DNA from: an uncultured Bacilli bacterium
Lineage (GTDB): Bacteria; Bacillota_I; Bacilli_A; RF39; UBA660
Direction of reading: 5' to 3'
DNA: 6,841 bases
Assembly: GCA_934096755.1 (NCBI GenBank)
Contig: CAKOMU010000046.1
Span: 1 to 6,841, forward strand
Both the position numbers and the translations under genes were made by a program. This document shows positions 1 to 6,027 of this stretch, piece by piece (position 1 is the first letter of the stretch; every line of letters begins with the position of its first letter). A model generated the notes under the pieces. The model was not told the DNA's origin. It did not search any database and saw only the letters and a list, made by a program, of their open reading frames with translations.

Positions 1-309
1 CAGCTAGCCAATAACACTGATAAGGATTTCTATGGATTAGTACAAGAAATAGATGATGAACATTTAATAGTTAATTTAGGAAAATATGTCATTGGAATTG
101 TTAATTTAAAAGACTTAGATGAATGTTACACCCATAACCACAATGTTAAATTTATCAAAAGTTCTAGTGGAAAAAAGATATATGTAGGATCCCAATTGAA
201 ATTAAAAATTAAAGAAGTGGATTTTATGAATAACACAGTTAACTTTTATGGATCTCTTGTTCATAATTTAAATGGGCCAATATTATGTAAAAAGAAAATA
301 ACAGATTAG
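1..309 (+). CDS. rnr: Ribonuclease R, C-terminal S1 domain (partial, 5' end outside window)
   Basis: The frame is open from base 1 to a TAG at 307-309 and gives the last 102 residues of a larger protein. It aligns by eye to the C-terminal S1 RNA-binding domain of RNase R (VacB). A beta-strand start (DFYGLVQEID) is followed by the family pattern of 'G.V.l.dLd..Y' (GIVNLKDLDECY). Next comes the long insert ending in SGKKIYVGSQLKLKI, which corresponds to 'tGk.yrlGd.v.vkv', and then VDFMNNTVNF for 'vn.d.r.idF'. That insert between strands is characteristic of RNase R and is not seen in a generic S1 repeat. RNase R is a processive 3'-5' exoribonuclease that degrades structured RNA and works with tmRNA in RNA quality control; the catalytic RNB domain lies upstream of the window. 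The usual 'fGmFVel' core is degenerate here (DDEHLIVNL). Only about 20 residues follow the S1 fold, without a long Lys-rich tail. A different S1-containing RNase II homologue is possible but less likely. Confidence 0.82.
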   Translation, partial: QLANNTDKDFYGLVQEIDDEHLIVNLGKYVIGIVNLKDLDECYTHNHNVKFIKSSSGKKIYVGSQLKLKIKEVDFMNNTVNFYGSLVHNLNGPILCKKKITD

Positions 310-328
310 GAATTTAATCTGTTATTTT
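295..328. terminator. Bidirectional intrinsic terminator between convergent genes
   Basis: A perfect 14-bp inverted repeat has arms at 295-308 (AAAATAACAGATTA) and 315-328 (TAATCTGTTATTTT) around a 6-nt loop GGAATT. On either strand the stem is preceded by an A tract and ends in a T tract, as expected for a terminator used from both sides. The repeat contains most of the TAG stop of the RNase R gene (307-309) and the whole TAA stop of the CPBP protease gene (322-324, minus strand), so both convergent genes end inside the hairpin. The stem is AT-rich with only two G:C pairs, so its strength is uncertain. Confidence 0.75.
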
Positions 329-1680
329 ACTTGATAAATTTTATTATTTTCGATGATAAAGAAATCGTCTAAACTACTCTTAACCATAGGATATTTCGTA
401 TTACTATCGTGATCAAGGATATATCCCCCACTTCGTAACTGAGGCATAGCAAATTCTATTAATTGATTTTTGATATCGAGAATATTATTTTGATCTAGCT
501 TAATATAATATAATTTTTCATCACTAAGAATTATCAATTCATCATCGATCAAATATAGTTGATAAACATCTTTAATAATTTTTTCATCATTTAAATATGC
601 AGTATCATTTTTTAAATAGAAATGATAGTTTTCTTCCCCTAAAGAGTAATTAAAGTCATAATAGGAATAATAATGAGTTTCTAAATTAGCAATTGTTTTT
701 TCAGGATATTCATAGCATAAATAATATTCATCCATTTTGGGGCTTAATAGAACACTCGAAATACCATTAAAAATAAAGAAAATCATAATGAGAATACCAA
801 TACAAGTATTTGTAAATGTGGCTCTTTTGACGTCATCTTGAATATCTTCTTGGCTTACTTCAAGGCCCAGATTTTTATTGATATTACTTTTTTTGAATAA
901 GCCATAACAATACACCAAATAAATAAGACTTAGAACTATCGACGATATAACCGATACCATCATGATATAACTGGGAACATTACTTGCATATTCACAATCT
1001 TTAATCAAGTTTACTTCACTTAATAAAACAGAAAAATCATAAAAGCCATGTAAAAAAGCCAAAGCCCAAATATTTTTAGAAAAATAGTAAACTGTCCCTA
1101 ACAAAATACCAATAGCGATTGTTTGAATTACTTGCATTATAGTAGTCAATACATCTTGGCCAACTAATAAGTTCGTAAGATGCAATAAGCCAAAAATCAA
1201 AGCACTTGTTACGATAGAAAACAAAACTTGTTTTTTAGTGCTATGAAAATTATCTAATAAGCTTCCTTCAATGACACCACGAAAGAGAATTTCTTCAAAT
1301 AAACCAATCGATGTAGCATAAAACAATAAACTAATGAAATTGGCAATATTGGGTTTACTAGTAAAAAATGTAACGGAATTTACCAATAACATAATAATTG
1401 ATAAGATTAAAATGGGCAAACATAAACGGATACTTGCTTTAAATGATAACTTACGCTCTTTAAAAATATCTTTTTTACGACAAACAAATACTAAAATCAA
1501 AGACAATATCAATATGGTTAATTCACTGACAAAGTAAGCGGAATACTTACCATATTTTAAAGATGACCATAAATGACTGGCAAGCAAAGCTCCTAAAGTT
1601 TGTGAAATAAGTTCAAAAAGCACAAAAATAAGTAAGATTTTACCTAAGACTTTGGCAATTTTTTTATATTTTTCTTTCAT
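322..1680 (-). CDS. CPBP family intramembrane metalloprotease with extra C-terminal domain
   Basis: This polytopic membrane protein of 452 residues belongs to the CPBP (CAAX protease / bacteriocin-processing, Abi) family. All three family motifs are present: EEILFR (EExxxR, residues 129-134), FGLLH (FxxxH, 163-167) and HGFYD (HxxxD, 211-215). The Glu and His residues are the expected metal-binding/catalytic set. Hydrophobic segments lie near residues 10-35, 49-68, 86-106, 113-130, 152-173, 182-202, 204-220, 238-261 and 291-313. Family members are usually 200-300 residues; here two more membrane segments and a Tyr/Asp-rich tail of about 140 residues (314-452) follow the protease core. I do not recognise the tail. 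The start is taken as ATG at 1680 because AGGGTGAG lies just upstream. A GTG at 1686 would add two residues and overlap the YebC-like stop as GTGA, but has no well-spaced ribosome site. It is the last gene of the operon, 2 nt after the YebC-like stop. Bacterial substrates of this family are mostly unknown, so the specific role is not predicted. Confidence 0.93.
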   Translation of the reverse strand: MKEKYKKIAKVLGKILLIFVLFELISQTLGALLASHLWSSLKYGKYSAYFVSELTILILSLILVFVCRKKDIFKERKLSFKASIRLCLPILILSIIMLLVNSVTFFTSKPNIANFISLLFYATSIGLFEEILFRGVIEGSLLDNFHSTKKQVLFSIVTSALIFGLLHLTNLLVGQDVLTTIMQVIQTIAIGILLGTVYYFSKNIWALAFLHGFYDFSVLLSEVNLIKDCEYASNVPSYIMMVSVISSIVLSLIYLVYCYGLFKKSNINKNLGLEVSQEDIQDDVKRATFTNTCIGILIMIFFIFNGISSVLLSPKMDEYYLCYEYPEKTIANLETHYYSYYDFNYSLGEENYHFYLKNDTAYLNDEKIIKDVYQLYLIDDELIILSDEKLYYIKLDQNNILDIKNQLIEFAMPQLRSGGYILDHDSNTKYPMVKSSLDDFFIIENNKIYQVK

Positions 1681-1682
1681 AC

Positions 1683-1687
1683 TCACC
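1683..1687 (-). promoter_or_regulatory. Ribosome binding site for the CPBP gene, overlapping the YebC-like stop
   Basis: The minus strand reads TAGGGTGAGTATG. The core GGTGA matches the 3' part of the consensus AGGAGGTGA and ends 2 nt before the ATG at 1680. The TGA within it is the stop codon of the upstream YebC-like gene. Ribosomes ending that gene therefore sit on the next initiation site, which suggests translational coupling and favours the ATG over the GTG at 1686. Confidence 0.5.
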
Positions 1688-2405
1688 CTATATTTTCGAC
1701 ATTAGTATAAATTTGTGAAACATCTTCAATGTCATCTAATAAATTATAAAGACGATCAAAAATCTCTTTATCTTCACCAGTTAAAGTTATCTTATCTTTA
1801 GCATACATACCTATTTCATCAATTTCATAATCAATATTTGGTATATTTTTTTCTAGTTCATCTTTAGCTTTATTCATATCACTAGGATTTAGAGAAATCG
1901 TTATTATGCCATCATTACTTTCGATATCATTTAATTCTATCCCAGCATTTAACATCATATCTAATATTTCTTCATCACTAGGATATGCAAATGACAAAAT
2001 GCCTAAATGATCATAATTATAAGATACGGAATTGCTTACGCCTAAACTCTTATTGACTTTATTAAATGCTGCTCTTACCATGCCAACAGTTCTATTAACG
2101 TTATCTGTAAGACATTTAATAATTAGAGTTGAAGCTCCTGGACCAAATCCTTCATAAACCACTTCATGATATTCATCTTGGCCTACTCCTTTTGCTTTAT
2201 CGATAGCTCTTGTAATAATATCATTAGGCACTTGTGATTTTTTGGCTTTGTCAATTAATCTTTTTAAAGTAACATTGGCTTCTGGATTAGGACTACCATT
2301 TTTGGCAGCTAAATAGATTTCTTTGGCAAAAGTCGTGTATAATTTTCCTTTTGCAGCTCCTGTTTTTAAAATACTTGCTTTTCTTACTTCATATGCTCTT
2401 CCCAT
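1683..2405 (-). CDS. yebC: YebC/PmpR family protein (YeeN/YeeI-like subgroup)
   Basis: The protein has 240 residues, the normal family length, and begins MGRAYEVRKAS. Family landmarks in order are KLYTTFAKEIYLAAKNG (about 22-38), P-N-PEAN, L..ID.AK, QVPNDII.RAIDKAKG, the hallmark YEGFGPG and LTDNVNRT, and a closing DIEDVSQIYTNV. The MGR start and the DP/NPE pattern resemble E. coli YeeN and B. subtilis YeeI rather than E. coli YebC, which starts MAGHSKW. The family was long annotated as DNA-binding transcriptional regulators. More recent work links YebC-type proteins to relief of ribosome stalling, so the role is either regulatory or translational and the sequence does not decide. The start at 2405 is chosen because the conserved MGR begins there and GAGAGGA lies 9 nt upstream; an in-frame ATG at 2441 would add 12 unrelated residues and overlap the patatin-like gene. 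It ends with TGA inside the ribosome site of the CPBP gene. Confidence 0.96.
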   Translation of the reverse strand: MGRAYEVRKASILKTGAAKGKLYTTFAKEIYLAAKNGSPNPEANVTLKRLIDKAKKSQVPNDIITRAIDKAKGVGQDEYHEVVYEGFGPGASTLIIKCLTDNVNRTVGMVRAAFNKVNKSLGVSNSVSYNYDHLGILSFAYPSDEEILDMMLNAGIELNDIESNDGIITISLNPSDMNKAKDELEKNIPNIDYEIDEIGMYAKDKITLTGEDKEIFDRLYNLLDDIEDVSQIYTNVENIG

Positions 2406-2414
2406 ATATATCAA

Positions 2415-2421
2415 TCCTCTC
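2415..2421 (-). promoter_or_regulatory. Ribosome binding site fixing the YebC-like start
   Basis: GAGAGGA on the minus strand directly follows the TAA stop of the patatin-like gene (2422-2424) and lies 9 nt before the ATG at 2405. It supports the start at the conserved MGR and argues against the upstream in-frame ATG at 2441, which lies inside the patatin-like gene. Confidence 0.65.
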
Positions 2422-3465
2422 TTAATTTTTTTGCAATTCATTTATAAATTTATAGACACCATAATTTTTCGCTTGATGTTTTACGTTTTTTATTATATCA
2501 CCTATGTTATATATACAACAATAATTATATTTTTCTTTTTTCATTATATATTCAATAGCTTTAATGATTAATTCTTTGTTGTCCGTCGTTTTAAAAAATA
2601 CTTGCATTTCTTTTTTAGTTTTGGCTGATGCGTGTGATGCTAAAAAGTTATAATACCATTTAGTTCTCTTTTTGAAAATAAAGTTATAACCATCTAATTT
2701 TTTAATAATCTTTAATGTATCATAATAGCCTAGATTAACATTTTTTTGAATATCTTTTTGACGAATATTTAAAATACTTCCTAAATTATGGGATGGTTTA
2801 ATTTCAATTATTTTACTAGCATCTATATATTTTCTCTTGATACCAATTGCTTCTAAATCAACAACATAGACCTTTTTATATCCACGTTTAATTAAGGCAT
2901 TAGCAGGAACATTATCATGAAATCCCCCATCCAAGTAATAATTGTCATCGATGATTTTTTCAAACTTAAATATTGGTAAATAACAAGATGCTATTAAATA
3001 ATCAAGTAACTTTTCTGGTTTAATATCTTCTTTAAACACGTATAAAGGTTGCATTTTTTTTACTTTAACTGTTACTAAGCCAAATTCTTTATTACTTTTA
3101 TATAGCTTATCAGGTAAATCAAAATCATTTAATACTTCTCTTAAACCATCTAGACTTAAACCTTTATTCACCAAAATATTTTTACCATTGATAAGAAGTT
3201 CTTGAATCATTTCTTTATCCAATTTTCCTTCGTTAATTTCTTTACTTAATTTATCCGTTAGACGCAAAATTTTACCAGCATCGCAATTAATCCAGAAATC
3301 ATAAAGTTTTTCTTCTTGCTTAGAGGCCATAATGACGGCATTAATAGCCCCGATAGAAGTACCAACAAAACCATCAATTTTAATGTGACATTCTTTTAAT
3401 GCTTTATAGACCCCTACTTCATAAGCTCCTCTTAGTCCCCCACCAGATAAAGCTAAACCAATCAT
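2422..3465 (-). CDS. Patatin-like phospholipase family protein
   Basis: The protein has 347 residues and a patatin (RssA/YchK-type) lipid acyl hydrolase domain at its N terminus. The oxyanion-hole motif GGGLRGAYEVG is at residues 8-18, the nucleophile elbow GTSIG at 35-39 with catalytic Ser37, and the DGG motif at 179-181 with catalytic Asp179. The Ser-Asp dyad is therefore intact. Around the second motif the family pattern ASCYLP..F ... YLDGGFHDNVP is well kept. Residues after about 285 form a charged, Lys-rich C-terminal part that I cannot assign. No signal peptide or membrane segment is seen, so it should be cytoplasmic and act on membrane lipids or other acyl esters; the substrate is unknown. 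The ATG at 3465 overlaps the upstream epimerase-like stop as ATGA, with AGGA about 8 nt upstream, which implies translational coupling. The stop is TAA, 16 nt before the YebC-like start. Confidence 0.93.
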   Translation of the reverse strand: MIGLALSGGGLRGAYEVGVYKALKECHIKIDGFVGTSIGAINAVIMASKQEEKLYDFWINCDAGKILRLTDKLSKEINEGKLDKEMIQELLINGKNILVNKGLSLDGLREVLNDFDLPDKLYKSNKEFGLVTVKVKKMQPLYVFKEDIKPEKLLDYLIASCYLPIFKFEKIIDDNYYLDGGFHDNVPANALIKRGYKKVYVVDLEAIGIKRKYIDASKIIEIKPSHNLGSILNIRQKDIQKNVNLGYYDTLKIIKKLDGYNFIFKKRTKWYYNFLASHASAKTKKEMQVFFKTTDNKELIIKAIEYIMKKEKYNYCCIYNIGDIIKNVKHQAKNYGVYKFINELQKN

Positions 3466-4379
3466 CTCTTTTTTCCTAAAAAAGGCTTAGCTAAAAATCT
3501 AGCCATATTTCTTTTTTTAGCTCTAATGCGCATACGAGCATAGTATTCATTTAAAGAATCATTACGATAGTGAATTAAATTTTCCAGATCATCACGATCA
3601 CTACAAACTGGACTATAATAATTTTTTTCAATACACAATCTATTAAAAACAAAATTCCAACTTAATCCATTGATGCTTAGAATTTTTTGCAGTAAATCAC
3701 CATATAAAACTGGCTTTTCTCCTGCTAAATTAAATGTTTTTTTATTTAATTCTTTACTATATTGTAATCCTTTAACAAAAGCATAAGCACAATCTTCTTT
3801 GGTAATTACATCCATCATACTTTGCTTATTACCGTGAAACATAAAGGTTTCATGTAATGGATCACTTAAAACTAAAGGTATACGGTAAATCGTATAATTT
3901 TTAAGCTTGGCTTTAATCAAGTTTTCGGCATCCATTTTGGCTGTTGCAAAATAATCATATTTTGTCAATTGAACTTTGCTTTTAACATTAGGATTTTCCA
4001 TATCTTTATACATACTGGTCGTAGATCCATAAAACAAATGACACTTAGGGTTATAGTAAGTAATCGCTCTAACGACATTTTCACAACCATTATAATCAAT
4101 TACTTGGGCCAAACCCTTTTTCATATCAGCAAGCGGTGGCATCGCAGATGCTAAGTAAATGATATAATCATGATCTTTTACTAGGGCTTCAATTAAAACA
4201 CGATCGGTAACATCACCATACAATATATTGGCTCTTTTTTTAAATCTTTTTAAACGATTAAAAACGGTTTTGTTTTTTAAATCTAAAAGGGTTATTTCAT
4301 ATTTACCTTCACTTAATAAATATTTAACGGTATGGACACCTACTGCACCAGCAGCCCCAATAACTAAAACTTTTTTCAC
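3462..4379 (-). CDS. NAD(P)-binding epimerase/dehydratase-like protein (SDR) lacking the catalytic Tyr
   Basis: The protein has 305 residues and an N-terminal Rossmann fold: MKKVLVIGAAGAVG with the extended-SDR GxxGxxG motif at 8-14. It continues with D33 after the second strand, a GDVTD motif (55-59, cofactor adenine pocket) and YLASAMPP for the fourth strand. The Ser/Thr-rich YGSTTSMY (117-124) matches the usual 'SS..vYG' region. Where extended SDRs have YxxxK, this protein reads DYFATAK: Lys148 is present but the catalytic Tyr position (144) is Phe. RIPLVLSD (166-173) corresponds to the family 'RxxxvyGP' strand. The last 35 residues are basic. It probably binds NAD(P) but may not be a classical epimerase or dehydrogenase; atypical SDRs of the NDUFA9/NmrA kind also lack the Tyr. 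The start is GTG at 4379, with GAAGGGAAG about 8-10 nt upstream. It lies 17 nt after the ZIP gene and its TGA stop overlaps the patatin-like ATG. Confidence 0.87.
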   Translation of the reverse strand: MKKVLVIGAAGAVGVHTVKYLLSEGKYEITLLDLKNKTVFNRLKRFKKRANILYGDVTDRVLIEALVKDHDYIIYLASAMPPLADMKKGLAQVIDYNGCENVVRAITYYNPKCHLFYGSTTSMYKDMENPNVKSKVQLTKYDYFATAKMDAENLIKAKLKNYTIYRIPLVLSDPLHETFMFHGNKQSMMDVITKEDCAYAFVKGLQYSKELNKKTFNLAGEKPVLYGDLLQKILSINGLSWNFVFNRLCIEKNYYSPVCSDRDDLENLIHYRNDSLNEYYARMRIRAKKRNMARFLAKPFLGKKR

Positions 4380-4396
4380 AAAATGATCTTCCCTTC

Positions 4397-5113
4397 TTAT
4401 ATTAGATTAATTAATATTAAAAATACTATCCCTATAATTATACCATAAATTGTTTCTTTTTTATGTTTATTTTGCCATACTTCTTTGAAAAGTTCCAAAA
4501 ACAAAATTTGACAAAGCATACCTAGAGTAAGAGATAAAATAATTCCTTCTAAAATAGGATTAAGAGTACCAAACATGCAGAAAATTAAACCTCCTAAAAA
4601 CCCTGATAATACTAAAAAAGTTAATAGAAGAATGTGTTTTTTGGCATGATTTAAACTAGCTATTTGAAAACCAAAAGGAATATTGTGTAGACCTATACCT
4701 AACATCATGATAATGCCATTTTTTAAATCATGACTAGCAATGTTATATAAACCCATTCCCTCTAGCATATTATGCAGTAATAGAGCAATTAAAGTGATGG
4801 TACTAATATGTACTAAATGTTCTTGATGATCCTCTTCTTCTTCATCATCTTCTTGATGCTTATGATCATGGTGAGGAATAATTTTATCAATAATTATCAA
4901 AGAGAAAAATCCTAAAAGAGTAAAGATAACAAAATACCATTTCCCAATTTCAATGATTTCTGGTAAAATATCTAAGCAAATTAAGCCTAGCAAGACAACT
5001 GTCGCACAAGCCATAGATACATTGGTAAATTTAGTTTTGTTTTTAATAATATTATAAAAAAAACTACCTATTAAAAAAAATAAACCACTAAAAAATGTTA
5101 ACAATAAAGCCAT
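4397..5113 (-). CDS. ZIP family divalent metal transporter with altered TM5 site
   Basis: The membrane protein has 238 residues and about eight hydrophobic segments (roughly 2-23, 32-52, 59-78, 102-123, 131-152, 160-183, 186-208, 221-238), the standard ZIP layout. TM2 ends in DILPE (48-52), TM4 carries HNMLEG (114-119) and TM5 carries GLHNIPFG (141-148). Between TM3 and TM4 is a His/Asp/Glu-rich stretch (81-99), the usual ZIP cytoplasmic metal-binding loop. ZIP proteins import Zn2+, Fe2+, Mn2+ or related ions into the cytoplasm. Two departures stand out. In TM5 the canonical HNxPEG Glu, which bridges the two metals of the binuclear site, is Phe147; in TM4 the Pro of HNxPEG is Leu117. Metal binding may be reduced or mononuclear, so the transported ion cannot be predicted. 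The start is ATG at 5113 with AGAGGT 7-8 nt upstream. It is the first gene of the five-gene operon. Confidence 0.9.
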   Translation of the reverse strand: MALLLTFFSGLFFLIGSFFYNIIKNKTKFTNVSMACATVVLLGLICLDILPEIIEIGKWYFVIFTLLGFFSLIIIDKIIPHHDHKHQEDDEEEEDHQEHLVHISTITLIALLLHNMLEGMGLYNIASHDLKNGIIMMLGIGLHNIPFGFQIASLNHAKKHILLLTFLVLSGFLGGLIFCMFGTLNPILEGIILSLTLGMLCQILFLELFKEVWQNKHKKETIYGIIIGIVFLILINLI

Positions 5114-5138
5114 GTTGATTACCTCTTTTCATTAGATT

Positions 5139-5167
5139 ATTTTATCAAATTTTAAACAAAGAGTCTA
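5139..5167 (-). promoter_or_regulatory. Candidate sigma-70-type promoter for the ZIP-led operon
   Basis: On the minus strand a -35-like TAGACT (5162-5167; 4 of 6 match to TTGACA) is followed, after exactly 17 nt, by a -10-like TAAAAT (5139-5144; 5 of 6). The predicted transcript start leaves a leader of roughly 20 nt containing the AGAGGT ribosome site. In such AT-rich DNA a match of this quality can arise by chance, but spacing and position are right and no better candidate was seen. Confidence 0.45.
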
Positions 5168-5183
5168 GGTTATAATTATAATC
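5168..5183. promoter_or_regulatory. Palindrome, possible operator next to the ZIP promoter
   Basis: TTATAATTATAA (5170-5181) is a perfect 12-bp palindrome, bordered by G5168 and C5183, which also pair. It begins immediately upstream of the candidate -35 box of the ZIP gene. It can be read as two overlapping 7-mers, TTATAAT and ATTATAA, which are the half-sites of Fur-family boxes such as the B. subtilis PerR box. In that box, however, the halves are separated by one base and do not overlap. The assignment is speculative because the background is AT-rich. Confidence 0.3.
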
Positions 5184-5209
5184 CTACTAAAAATAGATTT
5201 TTAGACAAT

Positions 5210-5240
5210 AAAAAAAAGGACATTAAGATCGTCCTATTTT
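5210..5240 (-). terminator. Intrinsic terminator after the SipW-type protein gene
   Basis: On the minus strand AGGAC (5235-5231) and GTCCT (5221-5217) form a 5-bp stem around a 9-nt loop, followed by T residues at 5216-5210 to give an eight-T run with the last stem base. Beyond one mismatch, the A tract upstream of the stem can pair with the T tract. It begins 8 nt after the TAA stop of the secreted-protein gene and separates that gene from the ZIP-led operon. Confidence 0.78.
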
Positions 5241-5247
5241 ATACTAA

Positions 5248-5886
5248 TTAGCAATCTGCTTTAGTAAATTTAACTGCACCAGTGAATTGTTTACTAGTGT
5301 TATCATTTTGGTCAACATTTAAGTTAACTAATTTAACTGTTAATGTCCAAGTATCACTTACTGTTGCACCAGCATCAGCAACTAATTTGTGTTTATAATC
5401 ACTGCCATCCTTAGTAGTTGGAATTTGAACAGTAGCAGTACCAACAGTAATATCTTTAGCATCAAGAACAATATTTTCACCTTTTTGAGCTGTTAAAGTT
5501 AATTCTGCAGCACTTGTTGTATTTGTACTTGAATATTCAAAGTCATTTTTAGTAACTTCTAGGCTAGCAGTATAACAGTAACTTCTGTCTGCTTCGCTTG
5601 GTGTTGATGTTCCAACAGCTCCAGGAGCTGTCCAACTAACTGTACCAGTTGAAGTACCTTCTCTATTTCCTTGACCTTGAGCAAAATTAGTAGCATCAGC
5701 ATAAATGTTGATAGCTGTAAATGTACCCATTGATGAACTACCAGCTGTACCAGTTGATACTGTGATGTCACCTTGAGATGATGTGCCTCCTTGAGCAGTG
5801 AAATATGCAAATGTTGCACCTACTACAGCAACCAATAATGTTGCTACTGCTATTACTGTCAAAAGAACTGTATTTTTTTTGTCCAT
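5248..5886 (-). CDS. SipW-dependent-type (TasA/camelysin-like) secreted protein
   Basis: The protein has 212 residues. It starts with a short basic stretch (MDKKNT), a hydrophobic core (residues 7-22) and VGATFAYFT (22-30), the signature of signal peptides cut by the special signal peptidase SipW, as in TasA and CalY/camelysin. The mature part is rich in Thr, Ser, Ala and Val with alternating polar/apolar residues, as expected for a beta-sandwich. A late block, DTWTLTVKLVNLN (178-190) followed by DQNDN, resembles a motif I associate with SipW-type proteins of gut Firmicutes. There are only two cysteines, Cys104 and the C-terminal residue Cys212. There is no LPXTG anchor. The likely role is an extracellular matrix or fibre subunit, or a surface protein; no protease motif is visible. 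The start at 5886 follows GAGAGGAG by 10 nt; an in-frame ATG at 5943 would add 19 charged residues before the signal peptide. Terminator and candidate promoter flank it, so it is probably monocistronic. No sipW gene is in the window. Confidence 0.85.
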   Translation of the reverse strand: MDKKNTVLLTVIAVATLLVAVVGATFAYFTAQGGTSSQGDITVSTGTAGSSSMGTFTAINIYADATNFAQGQGNREGTSTGTVSWTAPGAVGTSTPSEADRSYCYTASLEVTKNDFEYSSTNTTSAAELTLTAQKGENIVLDAKDITVGTATVQIPTTKDGSDYKHKLVADAGATVSDTWTLTVKLVNLNVDQNDNTSKQFTGAVKFTKADC

Positions 5887-5911
5887 CTCTATTTTTCTCC
5901 TCTCTATTTTA

Positions 5912-5940
5912 ATATTAACACTTTTTATTTTGAAAATCAA
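5912..5940 (-). promoter_or_regulatory. Candidate promoter of the SipW-type protein gene
   Basis: On the minus strand TTGATT (5935-5940) and TAATAT (5912-5917) are separated by exactly 17 nt. The -10-like box is preceded by TGT, which gives the extended -10 pattern TGnTAATAT. The leader would be roughly 20 nt and include the GAGAGGAG ribosome site. Each hexamer matches the consensus at 4 of 6 positions. The 170-nt spacer 5887-6056 otherwise holds only the neighbour's terminator hairpin and AT-rich sequence. Confidence 0.45.
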
Positions 5941-6027
5941 CAATAAAAAATTGTTTTTTCATTTTCTTTTCACAAGCATTAATTTTTTCTATGTAGATTC
6001 AAAATGTAACATGGCATCAAAATATGT

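Noticed and set aside
1334..1537. Plus-strand open frame of 67 codons
   Set aside because: It lies wholly opposite the well-supported CPBP protease gene, has no family signature and no clear ribosome site; it is an antisense shadow.
2323..2571. Plus-strand open frame of 82 codons with a hydrophobic translation
   Set aside because: It overlaps the ends of the YebC-like and patatin-like genes on the other strand. Its Phe/Ile/Tyr-rich translation is what AT-rich antisense DNA gives.
3969..4154. Plus-strand open frame of 61 codons
   Set aside because: It is antisense to the core of the SDR gene, with no recognisable motif.
5175..5180. Perfect TATAAT on the minus strand as a -10 box for the ZIP gene
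   Set aside because: The nearest -35-like hexamer, TTGTCT, is 22 nt away, too far. The TAGACT-17-TAAAAT pair fits better, and the TATAAT is part of the palindrome.
5559..5819. Second minus-strand open frame inside the SipW-type protein gene
   Set aside because: It is an out-of-frame reading of the same Thr/Ala/Val-rich codons, giving a Leu/Gln/His-rich low-complexity product. The other frame has signal peptide, start site and terminator.
5939..5955. AT-only hairpin AACAAT / ATTGTT followed by T residues on the plus strand
   Set aside because: It looks like a weak plus-strand terminator, but no plus-strand gene precedes it. With 6 bp and one G:C pair it is expected by chance here.
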